Assembly: GCF_010500995.1 (NCBI RefSeq)
Contig: NZ_QVMK01000012.1
Span: 119,813-183,812, forward strand
Direction of reading: 5' to 3'
Length of the DNA: 64,000 bases
Origin: Bacteroides sp. 224
Lineage (GTDB): Bacteria > Bacteroidota > Bacteroidia > Bacteroidales > Bacteroidaceae
Below the pieces are notes generated by a model that worked only from the letters and a program-made list of their open reading frames with translations, was not told the origin of the DNA and searched no databases. Position 1 is the stretch's first letter, and each line of letters begins with the position of its first letter. Positions 17,637 to 25,989 of the stretch are shown in pieces. The translations under genes were made by a program, and so were the position numbers.

Positions 17637-18737
17637 TTACTCATTGTTAATTGCAGAGTTTATTTGATTAGACATTTTTTCACCAATAATTGAACTTGTA
17701 GACTCATTCATTATTATGAAAAAGTAATACAATGGTTTATAATGTTTTACGCTAGATCCCACTGTGTTTTCCAAAAAAGAAGAGCCTGAACCTATCGCAA
17801 AACCCGTTCCAACATTTACTGCATTATTTTTGTTGAAACTTCCAAATTCAAATACACTTTTTTCCGAAAATGGGCGAACTCCTATTAATTCACCAGCAAG
17901 GGAACCAGTTAAGGGATCTAAGCATGCAGCAGCCGCAACAGTTGCTAGGTTAGTTTCTCTTCCTTTTGTTCTGGCTTCTATAAAAAAACTGACACCAGCT
18001 TTTAGACCCCACATTTCTGTAGAGACAGTAATCGGAACAGTTGCAACAAGGCCACCCACCGCCACTGCTTTCATGGGTATTTGTTGCGCCCCCTGATAAG
18101 CTGTTGGATCTCGTTTTTGTATATCAGAATGAAATTTAGCAATAGGGTCAATAGCTCTAATTTCTCCTGGAGAACTAAATTCCTGCTTTTTAATATTGTA
18201 AACTCTACGGTATTCTACTGTTTCTAATTCATTATATATTTCCAAGGGGATATCATCCAAATATATGGGAAATAATGAATCGTTCTTATTTAGTTTCATC
18301 AATAAATGCTCGCATCTCATTCTTAGATTCTTAGTTCCAGATGAATCAGAAAGAAATTCAAGCTCCTTTCTTCTTAACTCACTTATTTTTTTCTCTAAAA
18401 AAGATCGAAATTTGGCTTTCACACCATTCCTTTGAGTATTAAATTGCATGATCTGCTCTTTAATTCTTATATCCGCATCATCTATTCTTATTGCGTCACA
18501 AGCCAATGACAAGGGTACAAATTGCTCATGGTGTTCAATTTTATTAACCATTGCATAACGAGTGAACTTATTATTACTGTTATCTAATGCCTTAGTTTCA
18601 ACAACCACTTCTGGCAGGATAAAGCTTATCTCTCCACTTTTATAATGAACGAAACCTATATAGGATTCGTTTCTATTTATTTTCTCCCAGTAAACAGCTT
18701 CCGGTATAATGGGATATTTTTTGTTAGGATTACTCAT
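17637..18737 (-). CDS. Putative TssD (Hcp)-linked T6SS effector, unknown activity
   Basis: The start codon overlaps the stop of the tssD gene (ATGA), so this 366-residue protein is translated together with a tube subunit. Cargo of the Hcp tube is commonly encoded this way. Residues 1-200 are charged, with a predicted helical Lys/Glu stretch around 95-150. The C-terminal third is rich in Gly, Ala and Ser with hydrophobic runs (AVAVGGLVATVPITVS, NVGTGFAIGSGSS). Such a region could insert in membranes. I find no catalytic motif. An immunity-like lipoprotein follows. The effector role rests on context only. Confidence 0.6.
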   Translation of the reverse strand: MSNPNKKYPIIPEAVYWEKINRNESYIGFVHYKSGEISFILPEVVVETKALDNSNNKFTRYAMVNKIEHHEQFVPLSLACDAIRIDDADIRIKEQIMQFNTQRNGVKAKFRSFLEKKISELRRKELEFLSDSSGTKNLRMRCEHLLMKLNKNDSLFPIYLDDIPLEIYNELETVEYRRVYNIKKQEFSSPGEIRAIDPIAKFHSDIQKRDPTAYQGAQQIPMKAVAVGGLVATVPITVSTEMWGLKAGVSFFIEARTKGRETNLATVAAAACLDPLTGSLAGELIGVRPFSEKSVFEFGSFNKNNAVNVGTGFAIGSGSSFLENTVGSSVKHYKPLYYFFIIMNESTSSIIGEKMSNQINSAINNE

Positions 18738-19159
18738 TCTATCCAGAAATTATCATATTCAATCCCATTAATCATTAATCTCTCAGGCGAAAGAATCAAA
18801 TTAGTTTGTAACCCTCCACTAGCATTCACATTTCGATTAAAGTTAATGCAGTTAGCTCTAAAAAAATCAATTCTTAAGGGAGCACTACCTGTTTCTATTT
18901 TAAAATTTATAGAGCCATCTTTTTCTTTTCTTGATTTGATAGCCCATTCATAGAAAGTGTCAGGCAAAGCCTCGGTTAAAGTGAGCATAAGTTGGCCACC
19001 TCTGGTTTCGCTTTGAGGTTCTCCTTTATCATCCATTGGCTGGCTAAACCCAATCTTAAATTGTTCTATTTCGTATTCTCTTCCATCCATCTGCAACCAT
19101 GCAGTTACATTACTATCTATTTGCGGAAAATTGAATATTGATCCTATTTTATTTAACAT
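18734..19159 (-). CDS. tssD: T6SS tube protein TssD (Hcp), second copy
   Basis: This 141-residue protein is a TssD/Hcp-type tube subunit of the Bacteroidetes T6SS. It shares with the next gene upstream the arrangement of a mid-protein QS(E/N)TRGG or TTGG element, a W-S/A-xxSRK segment and a C-terminal Ser-Glu-rich strand pair. TssD hexamers stack to form the inner tube and often carry small effectors in the lumen. Its stop overlaps the start of the unknown effector, suggesting a dedicated tube-cargo pair. It lies 12 bp after the first tssD. Confidence 0.8.
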   Translation of the reverse strand: MLNKIGSIFNFPQIDSNVTAWLQMDGREYEIEQFKIGFSQPMDDKGEPQSETRGGQLMLTLTEALPDTFYEWAIKSRKEKDGSINFKIETGSAPLRIDFFRANCINFNRNVNASGGLQTNLILSPERLMINGIEYDNFWIE

Positions 19160-19171
19160 GATACTCTTCTT

Positions 19172-19600
19172 TTATTTATTAATCCATTTACTTTCGTAGC
19201 TATAACGACCTATGGTCATTTTCTTTACACTTAATACCAACGACGTGGAAATATAGGCATTTCCTGTTTTAATATAGCTTATTTCCATTGAAACACAAGC
19301 AGCATCAAATAATTGTATTTTTTCCAATGGAATTCCTGAGTCATCACAAAAGACAATCATCCCATCTAAGTATTTACGTGAGTTTAATGACCATTCTATC
19401 AACTCTTTGGTTGGAATGGAAGGTATACTTATGTCCACAATCCCTCCAGTTGTATTAGATTGCACTTGCCCTTTATTATCTATACTCTTTAGAAAAGAGT
19501 AGTTACATTTAGATAATTCATAACCATTTTTCATTAGATTAAGCATATTAGTTCCTTCAGCAGAAGTCCCCAATTTCAAAAACGCATTGTGTGAAAACAT
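19172..19600 (-). CDS. tssD: T6SS tube protein TssD (Hcp), first copy
   Basis: This 142-residue tube subunit contains VQSNTTGGIVDISIPS, EWSLNSRKYLDG and a C-terminal TSLVLSVKKMTIG strand typical of Bacteroidetes TssD. It starts 16 bp after the ClpV gene. It differs clearly from the second copy, so each may serve a different cargo or one may be the general structural tube protein. TssD is secreted when the sheath contracts. The sheath proteins TssB and TssC are not encoded in this window. Confidence 0.82.
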   Translation of the reverse strand: MFSHNAFLKLGTSAEGTNMLNLMKNGYELSKCNYSFLKSIDNKGQVQSNTTGGIVDISIPSIPTKELIEWSLNSRKYLDGMIVFCDDSGIPLEKIQLFDAACVSMEISYIKTGNAYISTSLVLSVKKMTIGRYSYESKWINK

Positions 19601-19616
19601 AATCTCATATTTTTAT

Positions 19617-22103
19617 TTAGTTAATATTCCAAATCAATTCTCCATGCTCATCCATCCCAACCATCAACCTATCTCCATGCTTCAACTTATTCCCCACAAT
19701 CAATCTTGATATGGGTCTTCTCAAATAGGTTCGGATAGTCCCGGCTATTTGGCGCGCACCATACTTAGGGGTAAATCCTCTAGACGACAACACCTTGCGA
19801 ATCTCTTCGTCAATCTCCAATTCAATGCCTTGCTTTGCCAGTGCATCTTCCAGTCCACGAAGTTGAATGTTGAAAATCTTAAGCAACATCGTTTCGTTGA
19901 TGGGCGAGAAGGGTACAATCTCCGAGAGGCGAGCCAAGAACTCCGGACGGAAATATTGCCCCATCACTTCCATTAGTTGAGCAGTTTCGGGAGTAACGCC
20001 TTTACTGAGTTGCTCAGTAAGCCACTGACTACCGACATTGGAGGTAAACAGAATGATGGCGTTAGAGAAATCACCCTCCTTGCCCAGGCGGTCGTGCAGC
20101 TTACCCTCATCCATAATTTGCAGGAAGATATCGTACACCGATTGATGCGCTTTCTCAATCTCATCGAAAAGCACCACAGCGTAGGGTTGCTGACGGATTT
20201 TATTAACCAATAAACCACCTTCTTCATAACCCACATACCCCGGAGGAGCACCATAAAGCAAGGCTGCCGAATGTTCTTCTTTAAACTCGGACATGTCAAA
20301 ACGAATCATCGCTTTCTCGTCATTAAACAGTGTCTCGGCCAGTGCTTTGGCAAGCTCGGTTTTTCCTGTTCCGGTAGGTCCCAACAGGAAGAAAGAACCA
20401 ATTGGCTGACCGGGTTTATTAAGTCCACTGCGTGATTCGAGAATAGCATCTACCAATGATTTGATGGCACCATCTTGTCCTACCACACGGCGGCGAAGCA
20501 AATCTTCCATATTGAGCAAGCGCTCTTTTTCCTGAGCCTGCACCTTTCCAATGGGGATACCCGTTTTTGAAGAGATAATAGCAGCTATTTCATGTGGCTG
20601 AATAGACGTTATTTTTTCTTTGGAAAATTCGCGTAAGACATCCAATGTCTGATTGATATAATCAAATAACCTTTCTGATTCTTCTATCTCTTTTACGTCT
20701 GTTTCATCGGTAATGATGCCCAACAGAATAGGGCTTAAACGGTTTTGAATGGAGAAATGCAAAAAACGAAGATCTTCCAAACGTTCTTCTTCACTCTTTT
20801 CTACAGCACCTTCAATACCGGCTAGTTCCTGAGTAAAGTATTGTATGTCAGCTTGCGCTGTTTCGTTTACCATCTTGGTGGCCGACATCGTTCTGTCCAT
20901 CAGGTCGATCGCTGAGTCGGGCAGGCGGCGATCTTTATCATAGCGCTTGGCCATGCGCACGCATTCTTCTATTGCTTCAGGCGATATTTCCAGTTGATGA
21001 AATTCGGCATAACGAGGCAATACGGAATGCATCATCAATACTGCCGATGCGATATCCGGCTCATTTACCTGCAATACTTCGAAGCGACGACTGAATGCAT
21101 GATCGGGCTCTATCAGCTTACGATATTCATCAATCGTAGTAGCACCAATCACCGTTAGATCGCCTTTGGATAATTCAGGTTTCAGGATGTTGGCGGCACC
21201 GGCATTGCCTTGTTTGGGATCAAGCAATATATGTATTTCATCAATGAAGAGAATAGCATTATCAATGCCACGTATCTCTTTGATGATGTTTTTAATACGG
21301 TCTTCGATCTCACCTTTGTAAGTGGCGCCGGCAATGAGTGCGCCTGTATCCAGCTCAAAAACAACTGCTCCTGCCAGATAGGGAGGTACTTTGTTGTTCA
21401 CGATATCGTATGCAAGTCCATCTACCAGCGCTGTTTTTCCTACTCCGGAATCTCCGATAATCATCACATTGGGTTTGCTGTGGCGCCCCAATATTTCCAT
21501 CATCATACGGGTTTCTTTATCACGGCTTACGATGGAGTGTATTTTCAACTCTTGGGCTTCGGCAGTTTTGTCTACACAATACTTCATCAGGTTTACCATA
21601 GGCATCGCTCCATTTTCCTCGGAAGATACAAACGAAGAGGAAGCATTTGACAACCCAATGGCCGATGCGGTTTGCTTTCCGCTGGTGTAGAGTTCGTAGA
21701 TTTCATTCTCCCGGAGAGGGAATGATTTCAACTGGTCGGGGGTGAAGCCGACATTGGGGTGAGACAGAGCAGTTAGTACGCAAATGGGGTTAATTTCGAG
21801 TAGCCCCAATTTAAGCCGTACATTATCTGCTTCCTCGAATATATTTGGGATTCTTTCATCTGGTTCTATCTCGGCTACGACTCCCGATTTGGGAAAATCT
21901 TCGATACGCATCTCTGCCCATTCTTCGAAATAACCGGAATCTTTGTCCATGCTTTCAAGAAAGGGCTTGATACCTGTTTCTTTATGCAGAAGAGCTTTTA
22001 ATAGGTGTGCAGCACCATAATGTGCATTATAATATTCGCGAGCTATGGATTTTGATATCCGGATAGCCGTTTTTACTGAGTCGTTTAAGTTTATGAAGTC
22101 CAT
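19617..22103 (-). CDS. tssH: T6SS AAA+ ATPase ClpV (TssH)
   Basis: This 828-residue Clp/Hsp100 ATPase recycles contracted sheaths. It has an N-terminal Clp-N domain (about 1-150). AAA domain 1 carries Walker A GDSGVGKT at 217-224 and Walker B VLFIDEIH-type ILFIDEIHILL. A reduced middle region follows, then AAA domain 2 with GPTGTGKTELAKALAE and VVLFDEIEKAH, and the C-terminal Clp-D2 small domain. The frame is intact and its G+C is higher than that of the flanking effector genes, as expected for a core gene. The gene lies between an effector/immunity pair and two tssD genes. Confidence 0.93.
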   Translation of the reverse strand: MDFINLNDSVKTAIRISKSIAREYYNAHYGAAHLLKALLHKETGIKPFLESMDKDSGYFEEWAEMRIEDFPKSGVVAEIEPDERIPNIFEEADNVRLKLGLLEINPICVLTALSHPNVGFTPDQLKSFPLRENEIYELYTSGKQTASAIGLSNASSSFVSSEENGAMPMVNLMKYCVDKTAEAQELKIHSIVSRDKETRMMMEILGRHSKPNVMIIGDSGVGKTALVDGLAYDIVNNKVPPYLAGAVVFELDTGALIAGATYKGEIEDRIKNIIKEIRGIDNAILFIDEIHILLDPKQGNAGAANILKPELSKGDLTVIGATTIDEYRKLIEPDHAFSRRFEVLQVNEPDIASAVLMMHSVLPRYAEFHQLEISPEAIEECVRMAKRYDKDRRLPDSAIDLMDRTMSATKMVNETAQADIQYFTQELAGIEGAVEKSEEERLEDLRFLHFSIQNRLSPILLGIITDETDVKEIEESERLFDYINQTLDVLREFSKEKITSIQPHEIAAIISSKTGIPIGKVQAQEKERLLNMEDLLRRRVVGQDGAIKSLVDAILESRSGLNKPGQPIGSFFLLGPTGTGKTELAKALAETLFNDEKAMIRFDMSEFKEEHSAALLYGAPPGYVGYEEGGLLVNKIRQQPYAVVLFDEIEKAHQSVYDIFLQIMDEGKLHDRLGKEGDFSNAIILFTSNVGSQWLTEQLSKGVTPETAQLMEVMGQYFRPEFLARLSEIVPFSPINETMLLKIFNIQLRGLEDALAKQGIELEIDEEIRKVLSSRGFTPKYGARQIAGTIRTYLRRPISRLIVGNKLKHGDRLMVGMDEHGELIWNIN

Positions 22104-22109
22104 TGTTAA

Positions 22110-22742
22110 TTAATATTTAATAGGCAATACAACCAGCGTATCCATTTTATTGTCAGTTCCCGATATCTTAAATTTAATACTATCTCCTTCCAGCAATGTT
22201 TTTGTAAGCTCTGGATGCTTTTCTTTAAACTCCGAAAAACTCCCAATTGATAATGTGTCTTTTCCTTGAATTTTCCCACGTTTTTTCATCTGTTCAACAT
22301 ATTCTTTTAATTCAGATTGTACAATGTCCGATTGATCTATTTCGTGACTAGGATATACGATGATTTCCTGAATTTCAGGAGCAGCAATTGCTCTATAATT
22401 CTTATAATGAGGCTTGATTCTAACTAAAGAATCTTTTATTTTTTCGTATAAAAGACTTGCTGCATTCCAATTTCCTCGAGCTACCATGTATTGTTTTCTA
22501 CATTCTTTACAATAATAGTAGTTAATAGAATATATCTTTCTTTTTACAGGAGATGAGTTTTTAAATTTGAACACAAATGGAAAATTCACACTAAATACTT
22601 TATTATCATCAAGATCTGCCCGAATGATAACAGGGTATTTTGAATATGTTTGTTCTACAAAAACAGTTTCACTTAAAGATTTTGTGAATCTGCAAGACGA
22701 GAGCAAACATATTATTGAAAATAGTATCAACTTAATCTTCAT
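22110..22742 (-). CDS. Putative lipoprotein immunity protein
   Basis: This 210-residue protein begins with a lipoprotein signal ending LLSS-C16, and the mature part is hydrophilic with a YYCKECRKQY segment. Its start overlaps the last 11 bases of the unknown effector gene, the usual effector/immunity order. It is likely anchored in the periplasm and protects against that effector (inference). No family recognised. It sits between the effector and ClpV. Confidence 0.65.
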   Translation of the reverse strand: MKIKLILFSIICLLSSCRFTKSLSETVFVEQTYSKYPVIIRADLDDNKVFSVNFPFVFKFKNSSPVKRKIYSINYYYCKECRKQYMVARGNWNAASLLYEKIKDSLVRIKPHYKNYRAIAAPEIQEIIVYPSHEIDQSDIVQSELKEYVEQMKKRGKIQGKDTLSIGSFSEFKEKHPELTKTLLEGDSIKFKISGTDNKMDTLVVLPIKY

Positions 22743-24114
22743 ATTCTTTAATAAAAAAAGTTTCTATAACAGTTATTGGTTTCTCACTTATTGGATGTTC
22801 CATTTCTCGGTACAAAAGAGTTATTGTTTTATTTCTATCACTATCACTTGCATCCATTATCTCATATATATTTTTAAATTTCCCATGAATTATTTGAGAA
22901 GCTATTGTTGGAGAAATATCTAGCAATTCATACCCTAGATTTTTAAATTCAGGATAAGCGTTGCCTCTATTATTAATTACCTCATTAACCTTACTAACTC
23001 CTTCAAGTTTTGCTTCATTTAAGGTAATTTCTATTACATTTTCTTCCGTTTCATTTAAAAATAAATCTATTTTCTGAGTTTTTTCATAAGCTACTATTCC
23101 AATAGCATCCCATAGAAAATTGTAACTTGTTTTATGAAAGATCATAGGTATAGGTGAATTGGGATCTGGATTCATACCAAATTTTATCAGATCAAATACA
23201 TCAAAGATATCACCTGTATGTTTTAACAGGCCTTTTATATTAAATAAATTTGATTCATATTTATTGACCCAATATCCATATTGGTCAATTCCTTTAGATG
23301 TATGTACAACTCTTTGGCCTCCCTCAACTATTGAGTAAGTGAAATGCTTAGATTGCTTGGTTTCTATTAATAGTCCTTCATTTGTAGAAATTGTAATTCC
23401 TTCTATTCTGCTGTTATTTACATATCTGGATTCTCCCACATTGTGTATCGTACCCATATTATCTACAAGAGTTCCTTTCGCCATTTTATTTAACGCATAG
23501 GCTTTGGCTCCTCGTTCTATTACATTTATAATTTCTCCGGTAACCTTATCTCGTACAAAATCACAAGCCTGAACTAATAAGAGATGCATTAATTCACCAT
23601 TAACAGAATATAATTCAGGAAAACCTTCGTCTATTGGGGAAGGCTTTATGTATAATTCTCTGTTTGAATAATCAATTCTTAAAATAGATTTTATTTTCTT
23701 TTTCTTTATGCTATCTGTATAAGTTGCCTTCCAGTATAAATCCCGATGTTGTATTTTAGGACCTATTACCCAGGCTTCATTTTTCAAATCAGAAGCCCAG
23801 TTATCTGGCAGATATAGGTCTATAACTCCTGTGTTATTTTTAATTTGAATCCTTTTTTTTATTTCTTTTCCATCAAATTTGCTATCGTCCGAGAATGTAT
23901 CTTCATCGAATAATTGCAAATCCATTATTCCATTAAAGATACCTTTTGTCTCAATATGGAAATAAACGGTGTCATCCAGTCGAGCTCTTTTAATTTTATT
24001 TACACCTTCTATATCAGAACTCCAATAACCGTTTATTATTTGAGGTTCAACAATAGGTATAGTGGCTTGACATTTGCTATATTCATTTGTTGCTATTGCA
24101 TTTAATTTTCCCAT
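22732..24114 (-). CDS. Putative T6SS effector with N-terminal Ig-like module, unknown activity
   Basis: This 460-residue protein sits inside the core genes between tssF and clpV. The first 170 residues contain a segment (NGYWSSDIEG, then DTVYFHIETKGIFNG, then DLYLPDNW) like the Ig-type modules of the lipase and peptidase effectors and the PAAR protein in this locus. The rest is unlike anything I know. It includes VIERGAKAYALNKMAKGT, TISTNEGLLIETKQSKHF and many polar residues. The fragment EGLLIETKQS has a nuclease-like look, but I see no full catalytic set. A lipoprotein immunity gene overlaps its 3' end, which would suggest a periplasmic target. Confidence 0.6.
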   Translation of the reverse strand: MGKLNAIATNEYSKCQATIPIVEPQIINGYWSSDIEGVNKIKRARLDDTVYFHIETKGIFNGIMDLQLFDEDTFSDDSKFDGKEIKKRIQIKNNTGVIDLYLPDNWASDLKNEAWVIGPKIQHRDLYWKATYTDSIKKKKIKSILRIDYSNRELYIKPSPIDEGFPELYSVNGELMHLLLVQACDFVRDKVTGEIINVIERGAKAYALNKMAKGTLVDNMGTIHNVGESRYVNNSRIEGITISTNEGLLIETKQSKHFTYSIVEGGQRVVHTSKGIDQYGYWVNKYESNLFNIKGLLKHTGDIFDVFDLIKFGMNPDPNSPIPMIFHKTSYNFLWDAIGIVAYEKTQKIDLFLNETEENVIEITLNEAKLEGVSKVNEVINNRGNAYPEFKNLGYELLDISPTIASQIIHGKFKNIYEIMDASDSDRNKTITLLYREMEHPISEKPITVIETFFIKEYED

Positions 24115-24121
24115 GCTCTGA

Positions 24122-25981
24122 CTATTTATAGTTAACTGTAGAATCTTCTGATGTTATTTCAAACTTGTTCATGATAATTTTATTTTTTATTCTCAATGCC
24201 TCGGAGATTTCTTTCTCTTTCACGACCACTCGATAATTAAAATTAGCTGGCGATATTCGTCGCAAACGTATCAAAAAGTCTTTAAGAACCCCTTTTTGCT
24301 TAAAATACGCTGTAGATTGAGTCTTTGGAGTTATTTGTATTTCCATCACAATAATAATCCCTTCTTTTAATTTATGACTAATAATAGCTTTATGCACTAC
24401 ATCTACCTTTTCTATATATCTCCCAAGTTCCAATTTGCAGAAACTAAGAATATTGTACTTAGTCAGGATTCGCCCTTTAGAACTTAAATAGAAATTGCTT
24501 ATTTGCTTTAAGCTATTCGAATCACCAAAGCTACGTCCTCCACTAAGTGGTGTTAAGAAATAGGCATCCGATTTATTCAAAATCGGCACACTATTGGCTG
24601 TTAGTCCGGATTTCTGGATGAACTCATTTAATAATTCACTATGTGTAGTCCAATAATTTGTAGTAATTAAGTTTGCTTCCTCGCCGGGGCAAAGGCTTAA
24701 CAATGCTGAGTTTGATAAATCTCTTAAACGATTCTGTAAAACCCTACCGGTGTCTTTGTCCTGAATAGAAGATAAAACATTCAGGACATGGATTATTTTC
24801 TCATTATCAATCGCCGGGAAAGAACTTCGCTCTTCCTGAACGATATCGGCTAAACGCTCTAAATAGTCAATAATACGTGGGTCGTCTACATTGGTTTGCC
24901 GAACTGTTTCCAACATATAGCTACATTTTTCGTGAAGCTGATCTTCTCTTTTGTAGGTCTTTCCTGTATTGTCTGAAATAGATTCAATTTCAAGAAAATT
25001 TTGTTTTTCTTGAGAAGGCAAAGAAATCACATTACCAAATTCAACGTCTTTAATAGAGCATGTATTATACCTGCGATTGATAACCGGGATGGCATTAAAA
25101 GCGATAGATATTTTTTTAAGATCCTCTTGCTCAAAATTTGCAGGAAACTCAACTGAAATCCAATATAAAGGAGGTAAAGAAGAGCTTTCTTCTTCTCCAA
25201 AAATATCAATTAAATCATAGGGCAGTTTTCTTTTAGGTATATTCTTAAACTCAATGGGCGAAAGAATTGTTTGGTAATGATCTTTGTAATAGGCCAACAC
25301 CTCCGATTCAATAATGCTCACATCTGTGTGTTTGGCTATTGGAAAACCGACTGCGCTTTTCAAGATCTCACCATCAATAGACCATTTCAATTGAGACATA
25401 ATCTCATAGTACAGGTGGTGATCTTTCAGATGTGGAAAGTCTAAATAGAAAACAAGATTATTCAATGTATCAAATTGAGATAGGGTGGTCAATCCAATCC
25501 AAATTGTATTATATTTGGCTCTTTTTTTAGAATGCGCCATTATTTTACGCTCTTTTTCGACAGACCATAGTGTTTGATCACAAAATAGATGAGTTATTTC
25601 TATATCATGAACCGTTGCAGTTGTTGCCGGTGTAAACACTATTTTAGATTGAAATCTATGCTTTAGTCTTTCCGGGAGCTCTTTGAAAGAAAATTCAACA
25701 TGTTTGTCTATTTGATACATGGGTACTGTAGTACTCACTTTCAATACACTATGGCTTGGTCGTTCGTAATTGAATCCGGGAGGAAGCAGATGTTTAACCA
25801 ACTTATCTGCGATTGACATATCAAGTTCTTCCAACCGGTTATCAATTAATGATAATTCGTGGCTGACAGCCTCAATCATTAAATGAACCAGAGAAGGCAA
25901 ATTATTTATATTCTGCACATCCCAGCTTAAGTCAATATAGTGTAATATGCGCTTGGCTATAGCCTCTTTTGTTTTCATCAT
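24122..25981 (-). CDS. tssF: T6SS baseplate protein TssF
   Basis: This 619-residue protein has the TssF layout: an N-terminal helical region with NLPSLVHLMIEAVSHE, the SIADKLVKHLLPPGFNYERP element equivalent to the start of the family's conserved core, and a long beta-rich middle. TssF forms the baseplate wedge with TssG, TssE and TssK. In this window only a fragment of TssG is present, and TssE and TssK are absent. The gene follows tssR by 8 bp. The first two codons are both Met. Confidence 0.8.
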   Translation of the reverse strand: MMKTKEAIAKRILHYIDLSWDVQNINNLPSLVHLMIEAVSHELSLIDNRLEELDMSIADKLVKHLLPPGFNYERPSHSVLKVSTTVPMYQIDKHVEFSFKELPERLKHRFQSKIVFTPATTATVHDIEITHLFCDQTLWSVEKERKIMAHSKKRAKYNTIWIGLTTLSQFDTLNNLVFYLDFPHLKDHHLYYEIMSQLKWSIDGEILKSAVGFPIAKHTDVSIIESEVLAYYKDHYQTILSPIEFKNIPKRKLPYDLIDIFGEEESSSLPPLYWISVEFPANFEQEDLKKISIAFNAIPVINRRYNTCSIKDVEFGNVISLPSQEKQNFLEIESISDNTGKTYKREDQLHEKCSYMLETVRQTNVDDPRIIDYLERLADIVQEERSSFPAIDNEKIIHVLNVLSSIQDKDTGRVLQNRLRDLSNSALLSLCPGEEANLITTNYWTTHSELLNEFIQKSGLTANSVPILNKSDAYFLTPLSGGRSFGDSNSLKQISNFYLSSKGRILTKYNILSFCKLELGRYIEKVDVVHKAIISHKLKEGIIIVMEIQITPKTQSTAYFKQKGVLKDFLIRLRRISPANFNYRVVVKEKEISEALRIKNKIIMNKFEITSEDSTVNYK

Positions 25982-25989
25982 CGTGTAAT

